Shown: positions 1 through 13,045 of the stretch, piece by piece
Layout: each line of letters begins with the position of its first letter
How positions within the stretch are numbered: the first letter of the stretch is position 1
DNA from: Trachythela sp. YZ-2020
Taxonomy: Eukaryota; Cnidaria; Anthozoa; Malacalcyonacea; Clavulariidae
DNA: 64,000 nucleotides
Direction: 5' to 3'
NCBI GenBank assembly: GCA_016169945.1
Contig: JADLSH010000140.1
Coordinates: 124,001 to 188,000 of the forward strand
Notes under the pieces: generated by a model
Database searches by the model: none
Seen by the model: the letters and a program-made list of their open reading frames with translations, nothing else
Told to the model about the DNA's origin: nothing
Program-made: the position numbers and the translations under genes

Positions 1-66
1 AACAGACTCAACTCAGTGGTAAGAGGCAGCGCACTAACCGCTTCCGCCACCCGTGCTACCCTTGTC
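1..66 (-). repeat. tRNA-derived SINE head, fragment
   Basis: Read on the minus strand, this stretch has an A-box-like core (GTGGCGGAAGCGGTTAGTGC) of the kind found at the 5' end of tRNA-derived SINEs. No B box or SINE body is visible before the window edge. A related fragment lies at 28440-28512. It is a partial repeat and not a functional tRNA gene, because no cloverleaf can be drawn from it. Confidence 0.35.
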
Positions 67-200
67 ATTGGTAGGGTGTTTCCAGTTAATGGGTTAATTT
101 GAGAACTATACCTAGAGTACATGTGGTTGAACATTGAAAAATCAACATACGTTAATTTATATATTACAACCAACAGTTATGGACTGAATATGGAATAGCT
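67..200. other. Left flank of the tandem array, no feature seen
   Basis: Unique-looking AT-rich sequence between the SINE fragment and the first 235-bp element. No gene or repeat is recognised. It gives the outside flank that defines the left edge of the array. Confidence 0.4.
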
Positions 201-435
201 ACAATCCTTCACAAAATATATTGAGACTTGTATAAAAATGTATAAAATTAGCAAGTTCATGGCATTAGTTGATGGTCTTAGTCCCCCTCCCCCCTTACAA
301 GCAATGTTGATAGTTAGAAGACCTACTATACAACAAAATTTCAAGCTCACCACAACCAACATTGTTCTGTAGGGGGAAGGGGTGGCAAAATTATACTTTA
401 ATATAGGTGGTCTCATAATTTTTGTGAAGGATTGT
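201..435. mobile_element. 235-bp terminal-inverted-repeat element, array copy 1
   Basis: It starts ACAATCCTTCACAAAA and ends with the exact reverse complement TTTTGTGAAGGATTGT. The interior holds a C-rich run on the plus strand and no gene. Outside the array the left flank is unrelated to the inner flanks of later copies, which fixes the left end of the element at 201. I see no convincing target-site duplication, so the superfamily is unknown. Other copies are at 1689, 5311, 8936, 12559 and 16168. Confidence 0.7.
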
Positions 436-1200
436 CCGAAAATTTAAAAAAATTATGAAGGGTTTGTACTCTGTTTTGTTTGGTTATTTTACATGTTTAT
501 GATATTTCACCTCATTAATGCACATGGAAGTATAAACAATAAGCAAATATGGTTGTGGGTGGCAGTGTGGGGTGGGGTCAGGAAGGGGTGGGTCTCACGC
601 TACATCACTAAAATGTTAATGATTTCTATACGGAGATTTTCAAATAATGACATGGAACAACTTATGCTTGTGAATGAAAGAGCTTAATAATAGCATCGGC
701 AATTTGAATGAAATTACTTATTAAACTAAAGCTTTGAAACAATGAAATCATTAACAATAGTCAAACACAGAAAACGACGTACTTACCACTAGCAATACTC
801 TACTTTGTCGCAGGAAGATCAACGCGAAGAATTCTAAGATTAAAAACAAAACTAATTGTACTGTAAATCTTCCGATAATCTGATGTGTTTTGTTGTTGTT
901 ATTAATTTATGCAAATTTATTCTTTTGATAACTGCTTACCGTATTTACATAAAGTATTGGGCACGCCAGCATTTAGCGCGCGTTTTTAAAATTATTTTTC
1001 TATGAGGCAGTCCATAAAGCATAACACACTGATCTAAAGCCAATAATATTTACAATGTCCGAAAGACAGTTACAAAACCCACGTTCAGGAAGACGCCAGT
1101 ATCTTATAACCTACTCGCAGGCTGATATGCATAGGTTCCCAACGAAACTAAATTGAATTATAAAGTTCGTGCATATTATGTAATAAACACTGTCCAACCA

Positions 1201-1415
1201 ACGAGTTACCGACGAGTTACCAACGAGTTACCGTTAAGATTAATATGAATTTCATTACATTCTAACGAGTTACCACGAGCTACCACGAAAATGAATAAAA
1301 ATATGATTCTTATTATTTTTTGTATATCAGTGGTAACTCGTGGTAACTCGTTATAGTCTAGTAAAAATCATATTGCTCTCAACGGTGACTCGTTGGTAAC
1401 TCGTCGGTAACTCGT
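1201..1415. repeat. Imperfect palindrome built from ACGAGTTACC, unit 1
   Basis: The left arm carries three ACGAGTTACC copies, a 30-bp spacer, then two more. The right arm is the reverse complement in the same order (GGTAACTCGT twice, spacer, then three). The arms are about 90 bp and the loop is AT-rich. It could fold as a long hairpin or be a MITE. The same structure sits in every unit. Confidence 0.8.
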
Positions 1416-1688
1416 CAATAATAAGTATTGCTTTTATATAGTCAAACACAACCCTTTAATGTCCCATTTAAATTTGGTCCTTTGCAATTATTTTTATATG
1501 GGCGTTCAGGTTACGCCTTCAGGTTACGCCCCTAAAAACCCCACCCACTTAACAAAAAATGTTCTAAATCAAGTAGCGAAACCTCTTTCAATTTTAAAGT
1601 TAAGGTGCTCCATCATCATGTGCATTATACAAAATTTTCTGTAAGGGATCTACAATGGTTTACAATGCAAAGTCTTTCAATTTTGAAG

Positions 1689-1923
1689 ACAATCCTTCAC
1701 AAAATATATTGAGACTTGTATAAAAATGTATAAAATTAGCAAGTTCATGGCATTAGTTGATGGTCTTAGTCCCCCTCCCCCCCTACAAGCAATGTTGATA
1801 GTTAGAAGACCTACTATACAACAAAATTTCAAGCTCACCACAACCAACGTTGTTCTGTAGGGGGAAGGGGTGGCAAAATTATACTTTAATATAGGTGGTC
1901 TCATAATTTTTGTGAAGGATTGT
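1689..1923. mobile_element. 235-bp TIR element, array copy 2
   Basis: Same 16-bp inverted ends as copy 1 and the same length. It has the ATACAA variant in the middle, shared with the copies at 201 and 8936. Confidence 0.7.
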
Positions 1924-2175
1924 CTGAAAATTTAAAAAAATTATGAAGGGTTTGTACTCTGTTTTGTTTGGTTATTTTACATGTTTATGATATTTCACCT
2001 CATTAATGCACATGTAATTATAAACAATAAGCAAATATGGTTGTGGGTGGCTGTGTGGGGTGGGGTCAGGAAGGGGTGGGTCTCACGCTACATCACTAAA
2101 ATGTTAATGATTTCTATACGGAGATTTTCAAATAATGACATGGAACAACTTATGCTTGTGAATGAAAGAGCTTAA

Positions 2176-4305
2176 GGACATTGGCAACGAAAATTTTTAT
2201 TGGCTTATTTAATCTTACTGGACCACCTAACTATGAGAATGTTACTATTTTTTTCTGTAACATTTTTGTTTGCGAGTAAAGTGCAAGTAAAATGTGATAA
2301 ATTTGCTCATCGGCCGCCATCTTGGATCAAATTCTCAAAAATTATCTTTGGGGTCAATGACCTTTGTGACGTCTTAGATGGGTTCGCTTCAAAACAACAT
2401 AGGGATTTATATTGCGTGAAGGTTTTGGTAACTAAAAATATGTCGTTTTGCGCGTTATAATGAACAAAAATTCTCACGACCAGGCAAGGGAACTAAGGAA
2501 ATACTACACTATCGGGGAAAGCCATATTAAGCGTGTGAGAAGGAAAGGAATGGCGAATTTTACAACTTGAGTGGTTTAATTGTGTCACGCGTTTGTCTGA
2601 TTGGGGTATTATTGAAGCTATACTATAGTATTTTGTGTCAATTGAAATTTAACGAGAAAGGTAAAGGGTCATACACTCTGGAAAAGGTTTCAGGAACCAT
2701 CTGTTGTTGTAGGATACATTCTTTAAACAAAGACAAGAGAAGAGATGTTTGCAATGTTATATTAACTCGAGACACCGAGACAGGTTGAACCGGGGTTGAA
2801 CGCATGTCAATCTAAACTAAAGCCTTGAATGCTACTGAAAAATAAATCTGGTGCAGAATTATTGGATACAAGTAATATTCTTTTGAAAACAATCTATATT
2901 CAAGTTGTAGTGATTATTAAAGAATAGTTATTCACGCGATTCATATAATTATGAAGTTTTGAGCTTCTATTGTTTTGACGGAAATATGAAGCTGTCAATA
3001 TAGTACATTATTTAGTATATCTAGCTAGTTTATAGAAAAAAGTCAGACCATAGCTGTTCTCTGGCTTAAATTCAGTTTCATATGTGTGGCTAAAAGTTTG
3101 GTAAATTATACATGATGAAGCTGGTAAAAGTATTGCCGAAAATGTAGCGATTCCCATTACAGTAATTCAGTAAATATAGTTAATTGCGTCAATACACAAT
3201 ATCAATTATAGAAGTGCGAACTCTAATATTTTTAGTTCTTTTGTTATACTCTTTTTTACGAAAAGTCAAGACGCTTTTTTTACAATTTTAAAGAAATATT
3301 GGGTGGGGAATAACTGATCATTATAAAAATAGAAATTAATAATTTAATTGTGTTGCCGCACTTAACTGCTATTAACTGACATACCGGTATTCTCTTCGCT
3401 TTTCAAAATGACTGTATGGTAGTTGTATTAATCTTGTTTGTTTTATTTCAATAATCATGGGTAACTTAAATTTGCACTATGTCAATACAAGCGATGAAGC
3501 GATATACTCTACAACAATCAATAATATACCTCGAATACGAATACAGCATGCTATTTGTAGTTTGTTTTATGTAATAGCGCTACTTTATACTACACTGTCC
3601 AACTGCATTGAAAGTATAAAAGGAGTAGTTCAATCTCAATGATGAACTATCCAAATTTTTAGGCCTTTATTATTGTGTATTTTGAATCTATATATAATTG
3701 CGCCAGCTACTTAGGTTTATTGGTTTAATAGTTAGTATTAGTATAGACTACATTGTGACAATTTTATTTACTGTTGTATTTTCAATAATAATTGGAACTG
3801 GTAACTGAACGTGCTGATAGAGATTTGATTGTTTTGCAATTTGAGCAATTTTTATGCATTTATCCAGCGAGACTGCCGAGACATTCAGGGGATATAGACA
3901 ATAATAGCATAACATTCCATAAGGATTTCCTATGTGATATTCGAATTTATGTGTCTATTTCACACGGAATTAGAAGAAATAGTATCAAAAGTAGTGGTAC
4001 AAACATGTTACACACTTGTTAAAACCTTTCTGCCGTCTATTTTGCCGCAACGTTTACCGCGTGTGGTAATACACTATATAGTTTATATTAGAGAAATTGG
4101 GTCAACCCATCTAATGACGTCATTTAATGTATTCATGCATAAATTAGCATACGCCGTTTTTTTTCAAAATGGCGGACGACTGTTGAACTTTGTCACAAAT
4201 TTTCTCAACAACTAAATGCGATGGACAAGGGAAACTATGAAATTAAGTATTCCATAGGCATGCTCTATAAATATAAGGAATAAAAATTTTCGTTGCCAAT
4301 ATCCT
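2176..4305. mobile_element. TTAA-flanked non-autonomous DNA transposon, unit 2
   Basis: 2,130 bp between TTAA at 2172-2175 and TTAA at 4306-4309. The left end GGACATTGGCAACGAAAA is matched on the opposite strand by the right end (AGGATATTGGCAACGAAAA), giving inverted repeats of about 30 bp. Unit 1 carries the same flanks joined at a single TTAA (at 684-687), so both the insertion and the 4-bp duplication are directly visible. TTAA targets are used by piggyBac and Kolobok elements. No transposase motif is seen in any frame, so it must depend on an enzyme supplied elsewhere. Confidence 0.88.
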
Positions 4306-4822
4306 TTAATAATAGCATCTGCAATTTGAATGAAATTACTTATTAAACCAAAGCTTTGAAACAATGAAATCATTAACAATAGTCAAACACAGAAAACGAC
4401 GTACTTACCACTAGCAATACTCTACTTTGTCGCAGGAAGATCAACGCGAAGAATTCTAAGATTAAAAACAAAACTAATTGTACTGTAAATCTTCCGATAA
4501 TCTGATGTGTTTTGTTGTTGTTATTAATTGATGCAAATTTATTCTTTTGATAACTGCTTACCGTATTTACATAAAGTATTGGGCACGCCAGCATTTAGCG
4601 CGCGTTTTTAAAATTATTTTTCTATGAGGCAGTCCATAAAGCATAACACACTGATCTAAAGCCAATAATATTTACAGTGTCCGAAAGACAGTTACAAAAC
4701 CCACGTTCAGGAAGACGCCAGTATCTTATAACCTACTCGCAGGCTGATATGCATAGGTTCCCAACGAAACTAAATTGAATTATAAAGTTCGTGCATATTA
4801 TGTAATAAACACTGTCCAACCA

Positions 4823-5037
4823 ACGAGTTACCGACGAGTTACCAACGAGTTACCGTTAAGATTAATATGAATTTCACTACATTCTAACGAGTTACCACGA
4901 GTTACCACGAAAATAAAAAAAAATATGATTCTTATTATTTTTTGTATATTAGTGGTAACTCGTGGTAACTCGTTATAGTCTAATAAAAATCATATTGCTC
5001 TCAACGGTGACTCGTTGGTAACTCGTCGGTAACTCGT
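4823..5037. repeat. ACGAGTTACC palindrome, unit 2
   Basis: Same arm order as in unit 1, with the 3' arm ending at GGTAACTCGT. The centre differs slightly in its A-tract. Confidence 0.8.
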
Positions 5038-5310
5038 CAATAATAAGTATTGCTTTTATATAGTCAAACACAACCCTTTAATGTCCCATTTAAATTTGGT
5101 CCTTTGCAAGTATTTTTATATGGGCGTTCAGGTTACGCCTTCAGGTTACGCCCCTAAAAACCCCACCCACTTAACAAAAAATGTTCTAAATCAAGTAGCG
5201 AAACCTCTTTCAAATTTAAAGTTAAGGTGCTCCATCATCATGTGCATTATACAAAATTTTCTGTAAGGGATCTACAATGGTTTACAATGCAAAGTCTTTC
5301 AATTTTGAAG

Positions 5311-5545
5311 ACAATCCTTCACAAAATATATTGAGACTTGTATAAAAATGTATAAAATTAGCAAGTTCATGGCATTAGTTGATGGTCTTAGTCCCCCTCC
5401 CCCCCTACAAGCAATGTTGATAGTTAGAAGACCTACTATGGAACAAAATTTCAAGCTCACCACAACCAACATTGTTCTGTAGGGGGAAGGGGTGGCAAAA
5501 TTATACTTTAATATAGGTGGTCTCATAATTTTTGTGAAGGATTGT
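5311..5545. mobile_element. 235-bp TIR element, array copy 3
   Basis: Same ends and length. It carries the ATGGAA variant in the middle, shared with the copies at 12559 and 16168. Confidence 0.7.
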
Positions 5546-5797
5546 CTGAAAATTTAAAAAAATTATGAAGGGTTTGTACTCTGTTTTGTTTGGTTATTTT
5601 ACATGTTTATGATATTTCACCTCATTAATGCACATGGAAGTATAAACAATAAGCAAATATGGTTGTGGGTGGCAGTGTGGGGTGGGGTCAGGAAGGGGTG
5701 GGTCTCACGCTACATCACTAAAATGTTAATGATTTCTATACGGAGATTTTCAAATAATGACATGGAACAACTTATGCTTGTGAATGAAAGAGCTTAA

Positions 5798-7931
5798 AGG
5801 ACATTGGCAACGAAAATTTTTATTGGCTTATTTAATCTTACTGGACCACCTAACTATGAGAATGTTACTATTTTTTTCTGTAACATTTTTGTTTGCGAGT
5901 AAAGTGCAAGTAAAATGTGATAAATTTGCTCATCGGCCGCCATCTTGGATCAAATTCTCAAAATTATCTTTGGGGTCAATGACCTTTGTGACGTCATTAG
6001 ATGTGTTCGCTTCAAAACAACATAAGGATCTATATTGTGTGAAGGTTTTGGTAACTAAAAATATGTCGTTTTTGCGCGTTATGATGAACAAGAATTCTCA
6101 CAACCAGGCAAGGGAACTAAGGAAATACTACACTATCAGGTAAAGCCTTAGTAAGCGTGTGAGAGAAGGAAAGGAATGGCGAATTTTACAACTTGAGTGG
6201 TTTAATTGTGTCACGCGTTTGTCTGATTGGGGTATTATTGAAGCTATACTATAGTATTTTGTGTCAATTGAAATTTAACGAGAAAGGTAAAGGGTCATAC
6301 ACTCTGGAAAAGGTTTCAGGAACCATCTGTTGTTGTAGGATACATTCTTTAAACAAAGACAAGAGAAGAGATGTTTGCAATGTTATATTAACTCGAGACA
6401 CCGAGACAGGTTGAACCGGGGTTGAACGCATGTCAATCTAAACTAATGCCTTGAATGCTACTGAAAAATAAATCTGGTGCAGAATTATTGGATACAAGTA
6501 ATATTCTTTTGAAAACAATCTATATTCAAGTTGTAGTGATTATTAAAGAATAGTTATTCACGCGATTCATATAATTATGAAGTTTTGAGCTTCTATTGTT
6601 TTGACGGGAAATATGAAGCTGTCAATATAGTACATTATTTAGTATATCTAGCTAGTTTATAGAAAAAAGTCAGACCATAGCTGTTCTCTGGCTTAAATTC
6701 AGTTTCATATGTGTGGCTAAAAGTTTGGTAAATTATACATGATGAAGCTGGTAAAAGTATTGCCGAAAATGTAGCGATTCCCATTACAGTAATTCAGTAA
6801 ATATAGTTAATTGCGTCAATACACAATATCAATTATAGAAGTGCGAACTCTAATATTTTTAGTTCTTTTGTTATACTCTTTTTTACGAAAAGTCAAGACG
6901 CTTTTTTTACAATTTTAAAGAAATATTGGGTGGGGAATAACTGATCATTATAAAAATAGAAATTAATAATTTAATTGTGTTGCCGCACTTAACTGCTATT
7001 AACTGACATACCGGTATTCTCTTCGCTTTTCAAAATGACTGTATGGTAGTTGTATTAATCTTGTTTGTTTTATTTCAATAATCATGGGTAACTTAAATTT
7101 GCACTATGTCAATACAAGCGATGAAGCGATATACTCTACAACAATCAATAATATACCTCGAATACGAATACAGCATGCTATTTGTAGTTTGTTTTATGTA
7201 ATAGCGCTACTTTATACTACACTGTCCAACTGCATTGAAAGTATAAAAGGAGTAGTTCAATCTCAATGATGAACTATCCAAATTTTTAGGCCTTTATTAT
7301 TGTGTATTTTGAATCTATATATAATTGCGCCAGCTACTTAGGTTTATTGGTTTAATAGTTAGTATTAGTATAGACTACATTGTGACAATTTTATTTACTG
7401 TTGTATTTTCAATAATAATTGGAACTGGTAACTGAACGTGCTGATAGAGATTTGATTGTTTTGCAATTTGAGCAATTTTTATGCATTTATCCAGCGAGAC
7501 TGCCGAGACATTCAGGGGATATAGACAATAATAGCATAACATTCCATAAGGATTTCCTATGTGATATTCGAATTTATGTGTCTATTTCACACGGAATTAG
7601 AAGAAATAGTATCAAAAGTAGTGGTACAAACATGTTACACACTTGTTAAAACCTTTCTGCCGTCTATTTTGCCGCAACGTTTACCGCGTGTGGTAATACA
7701 CTATATAGTTTATATTAGAGAAATTAGGTCAACCCATCTAATGACGTCATTTAATGTATTCATGCATAAATTAGCATACGCCGTTTTTTTCAAAATGGCG
7801 GACGACTGTTGAACTTTGTCACAAATTTTCTCAACAACTAAATGCGATGGACAAGGGAAACTATGAAATTAAGTATTCCATAGGCATGCTCTATAAATAT
7901 AAGGAATAAAAATTTTCGTTGCCAATATCCT
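5798..7931. mobile_element. TTAA-flanked non-autonomous DNA transposon, unit 3
   Basis: Flanked by TTAA at 5794-5797 and 7932-7935. This is the most divergent copy internally, for example around 5990-6050 and 6140-6160. It has the same inverted ends as the copy in unit 2 and no transposase. Confidence 0.87.
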
Positions 7932-8448
7932 TTAATAATAGCATCTGCAATTTGAATGAAATTACTTATTAAACCAAAGCTTTGAAACAATGAAATCATT
8001 AACAATAGTCAAACACAGAAAACGACGTACTTACCACTAGCAATACTCTACTTTGTCGCAGGAAGATCAACGCGAAGAATTCTAAGATTAAAAACAAAAC
8101 TAATTGTACTGTAAATCTTCCGATAATCTGATGTGTTTTGTTGTTGTTATTAATTGATGCAAATTTATTCTTTTGATAACTGCTTACCGTATTTACATAA
8201 AGTATTGGGCACGCCAGCATTTAGCGCGCGTTTTTAAAATTATTTTTCTATGAGGCAGTCCATAAAGCATAACACACTGATCTAAAGCCAATAATATTTA
8301 CAATGTCCGAAAGACAGTTACAAAACCCACGTTCAGGAAGACGCCAGTATCTTATAACCTACTCGCAGGCTGATATGCATAGGTTCCCAACGAAACTAAA
8401 TTGAATTATAAAGTTCGTGCATATTATGTAATAAACACTGTCCAACCA

Positions 8449-8662
8449 ACGAGTTACCGACGAGTTACCAACGAGTTACCGTTAAGATTAATATGAATTT
8501 CACTACATTCTAACGAGTTACCACGAGTTACCACGAAAATAAAAAAAAATATGATTCTTATTATTTTTTGTATATTAGTGGTAACTCGTGGTAACTCGTT
8601 ATAGTCTAATAAAAATCATATTGCTCTCAACGGTGACTCGTTGGTAACTCGTCATAACTCGT
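8449..8662. repeat. ACGAGTTACC palindrome, unit 3
   Basis: Same structure. One right-arm motif is changed (TCATAACTCG in place of TCGGTAACTCG). Confidence 0.8.
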
Positions 8663-8935
8663 CAATAATAAGTATTGCTTTTATATAGTCAAACACAACC
8701 CTTTAATGTCCCATTTAAATTTGGTCCTTTGCAATTATTTTTATATGGGCGTTCAGGTTACGCCTTCAGGTTACGCCCCTAAAAACCCCACCCACTTAAC
8801 AAAAAATGTTCTAAATCAAGTAGCGAAACCTCTTTCAATTTTAAAGTTAAGGTGCTCCATCATCATGTGCATTATACAAAATTTTCTGTAAGGGATCTAC
8901 AATGGTTTACAATGCAAAGTCTTTCAATTTTGAAG

Positions 8936-9170
8936 ACAATCCTTCACAAAATATATTGAGACTTGTATAAAAATGTATAAAATTAGCAAGTTCATGGCAT
9001 TAGTTGATGGTCTTAGTCCCCCTCCCCCCCTACAAGCAATGTTGATAGTTAGAAGACCTACTATACAACAAAATTTCAAGCTCACCACAACCAACGTTGT
9101 TCTGTAGGGGGAAGGGGTGGCAAAATTATACTTTAATATAGGTGGTCTCATAATTTTTGTGAAGGATTGT
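8936..9170. mobile_element. 235-bp TIR element, array copy 4
   Basis: Same ends and length, with the ATACAA variant as in copies 1 and 2. Confidence 0.7.
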
Positions 9171-9422
9171 CTGAAAATTTAAAAAAATTATGAAGGGTTT
9201 GTACTCTGTTTTGTTTGGTTATTTTACATGTTTATGATATTTCACCTCATTAATGCACATGGAAGTATAAACAATAAGCAAATATGGTTGTGGGTGGCAG
9301 TGTGGGGTGGGGTCAGGAAGGGGTGGGTCTCACGCTACATCACTAAAATGTTAATGATTTCTATACGGAGATTTTCAAATAATGACATGGAACAACTTAT
9401 GCTTGTGAATGAAAGAGCTTAA

Positions 9423-11553
9423 AGGACATTGGCAACGAAAATTTTTATTGGCTTATTTAATCTTACTGGACCACCTAACTATGAGAATGTTACTATTTTT
9501 TTCTGTAACATTTTTGTTTGCGAGTAAAGTGCAAGTAAAATGTGATAAATTTGCTCATCGGCCGCCATCTTGGATCAAATTCTCAAAAAATTATCTTTGG
9601 GGTCAATGACCTTTGTGACGTCTTAGATGGGTTCGCTTCAAAACAACATAGGGATTTATATTGCGTGAAGGTTTTGGTAACTAAAAATATGTCGTTTTTG
9701 CGCGTTATAATGAACAAAAATTCTCACGACCAGGCAAGGGAACTAAGGAAATACTACACTATCGGGGAAAGCCATATTAAGCGTGTGAGAAGGAAAGGAA
9801 TGGCGAATTTTACAACTTGAGTGGTTTAATTGTGTCACGCGTTTGTCTGATTGGGGTATTATTGAAGCTATACTATAGTATTTTGTGTCAATTGAAATTT
9901 AACGAGAAAGGTAAAGGGTCATACACTCTGGAAAAGGTTTCAGGAACCATCTGTTGTTGTAGGATACATTCTTTAAACAAAGACAAGAGAAGAGATGTTT
10001 GCAATGTTATATTAACTCGAGACACCGAGACAGGTTGAACCGGGGTTGAACGCATGTCAATCTAAACTAAAGCCTTGAATGCTACTGAAAAATAAATCTG
10101 GTGCAGAATTATTGGATACAAGTAATATTCTTTTGAAAACAATCTATATTCAAGTTGTAGTGATTATTAAAGAATAGTTATTCACGCGATTCATATAATT
10201 ATGAAGTTTTGAGCTTCTATTGTTTTGACGGGAAATATGAAGCTGTCAATATAGTACATTATTTAGTATATCTAGCTAGTTTATAGAAAAAAGTCAGACC
10301 ATAGCTGTTCTCTGGCTTAAATTCAGTTTCATATGTGTGGCTAAAAGTTTGGTAAATTATACATGATGAAGCTGGTAAAAGTATTGCCGAAAATGTAGCG
10401 ATTCCCATTACAGTAATTCAGTAAATATAGTTAATTGCGTCAATACACAATATCAATTATAGAAGTGCGAACTCTAATATTTTTAGTTCTTTTGTTATAC
10501 TCTTTTTTACGAAAAGTCAAGACGCTTTTTACAATTTTAAAGAAATATTGGGTGGGGAATAACTGATCATTATAAAAATAGAAATTAATAATTTAATTGT
10601 GTTGCCGCACTTAACTGCTATTAACTGACATACCGGTATTCTCTTCGCTTTTCAAAATGACTGTATGGTAGTTGTATTAATCTTGTTTGTTTTATTTCAA
10701 TAATCATGGGTAACTTAAATTTGCACTATGTCAATACAAGCGATGAAGCGATATACTCTACAACAATCAATAATATACCTCGAATACGAATACAGCATGC
10801 TATTTGTAGTTTGTTTTATGTAATAGCGCTACTTTATACTACACTGTCCAACTGCATTGAAAGTATAAAAGGAGTAGTTCAATCTCAATGATGAACTATC
10901 CAAATTTTTAGGCCTTTATTATTGTGTATTTTGAATCTATATATAATTGCGCCAGCTACTTAGGTTTATTGGTTTAATAGTTAGTATTAGTATAGACTAC
11001 ATTGTGACAATTTTATTTACTGTTGTATTTTCAATAATAATTGGAACTGGTAACTGAACGTGCTGATAGAGATTTGATTGTTTTGCAATTTGAGCAATTT
11101 TTATGCATTTATCCAGCGAGACTGCCGAGACATTCAGGGGATATAGACAATAATAGCATAACATTCCATAAGGATTTCCTATGTGATATTCGAATTTATG
11201 TGTCTATTTCACACGGAATTAGAAGAAATAGTATCAAAAGTAGTGGTACAAACATGTTACACACTTGTTAAAACCTTTCTGCCGTCTATTTTGCCGCAAC
11301 GTTTACCGCGTGTGGTAATACACTATATAGTTTATATTAGAGAAATTGGGTCAACCCATCTAATGACGTCATTTAATGTATTCATGCATAAATTAGCATA
11401 CGCCGTTTTTTTCAAAATGGCGGACGACTGTTGAACTTTGTCACAAATTTTCTCAACAACTAAATGCGATGGACAAGGGAAACTATGAAATTAAGTATTC
11501 CATAGGCATGCTCTATAAATATAAGGAATAAAAATTTTCGTTGCCAATATCCT
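9423..11553. mobile_element. TTAA-flanked non-autonomous DNA transposon, unit 4
   Basis: Flanked by TTAA at 9419-9422 and 11554-11557. The interior is close to the copies in units 2 and 5. Confidence 0.87.
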
Positions 11554-12070
11554 TTAATAATAGCATCTGCAATTTGAATGAAATTACTTATTAAACCAAA
11601 GCTTTGAAACAATGAAATCATTAACAATAGTCAAACACAGAAAACGACGTACTTACCACTAGCAATACTCTACTTTGTCGCAGGAAGATCAACGCGAAGA
11701 ATTCTAAGATTAAAAACAAAACTAATTGTACTGTAAATCTTCCGATAATCTGATGTGTTTTGTTGTTGTTATTAATTGATGCAAATTTATTCTTTTGATA
11801 ACTGCTTACCGTATTTACATAAAGTATTGGGCACGCCAGCATTTAGCGCGCGTTTTTAAAATTATTTTTCTATGAGGCAGTCCATAAAGCATAACACACT
11901 GATCTAAAGCCAATAATATTTACAGTGTCCGAAAGACAGTTACAAAACCCACGTTCAGGAAGACGCCAGTATCTTATAACCTACTCGCAGGCTGATATGC
12001 ATAGGTTCCCAACGAAACTAAATTGAATTATAAAGTTCGTGCATATTATGTAATAAACACTGTCCAACCA

Positions 12071-12285
12071 ACGAGTTACCGACGAGTTACCAACGAGTTA
12101 CCGTTAAGATTAATATGAATTTCACTACATTCTAACGAGTTACCACGAGTTACCACGAAAATAAAAAAAAATATGATTCTTATTATTTTTTGTATATTAG
12201 TGGTAACTCGTGGTAACTCGTTATAGTCTAATAAAAATCATATTGCTCTCAACGGTGACTCGTTGGTAACTCGTCGGTAACTCGT
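12071..12285. repeat. ACGAGTTACC palindrome, unit 4
   Basis: Same structure as in unit 2. Confidence 0.8.
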
Positions 12286-12558
12286 CAATAATAAGTATTG
12301 CTTTTATATAGTCAAACACAACCCTTTAATGTCCCATTTAAATTTGGTCCTTTGCAAGTATTTTTATATGGGCGTTCAGGTTACGCCTTCAGGTTACGCC
12401 CCTAAAAACCCCACCCACTTAACAAAAAATGTTCTAAATCAAGTAGCGAAACCTCTTTCAAATTTAAAGTTAAGGTGCTCCATCATCATGTGCATTATAC
12501 AAAATTTTCTGTAAGGGATCTACAATGGTTTACAATGCAAAGTCTTTCAATTTTGAAG

Positions 12559-12793
12559 ACAATCCTTCACAAAATATATTGAGACTTGTATAAAAATGTA
12601 TAAAATTAGCAAGTTCATGGCATTAGTTGATGGTCTTAGTCCCCCTCCCCCCCTACAAGCAATGTTGATAGTTAGAAGACCTACTATGGAACAAAATTTC
12701 AAGCTCACCACAACCAACATTGTTCTGTAGGGGGAAGGGGTGGCAAAATTATACTTTAATATAGGTGGTCTCATAATTTTTGTGAAGGATTGT
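12559..12793. mobile_element. 235-bp TIR element, array copy 5
   Basis: Same ends, with the ATGGAA variant. Confidence 0.7.
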
Positions 12794-13045
12794 CTGAAAA
12801 TTTAAAAAAATTATGAAGGGTTTGTACTCTGTTTTGTTTGGTTATTTTACATGTTTATGATATTTCACCTCATTAATGCACATGGAAGTATAAACAATAA
12901 GCAAATATGGTTGTGGGTGGCAGTGTGGGGTGGGGTCAGGAAGGGGTGGGTCTCACGCTACATCACTAAAATGTTAATGATTTCTATACGGAGATTTTCA
13001 AATAATGACATGGAACAACTTATGCTTGTGAATGAAAGAGCTTAA

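Noticed and set aside
1..66. Functional tRNA gene
   Set aside because: Only an A-box-like segment is present; no B box and no cloverleaf.
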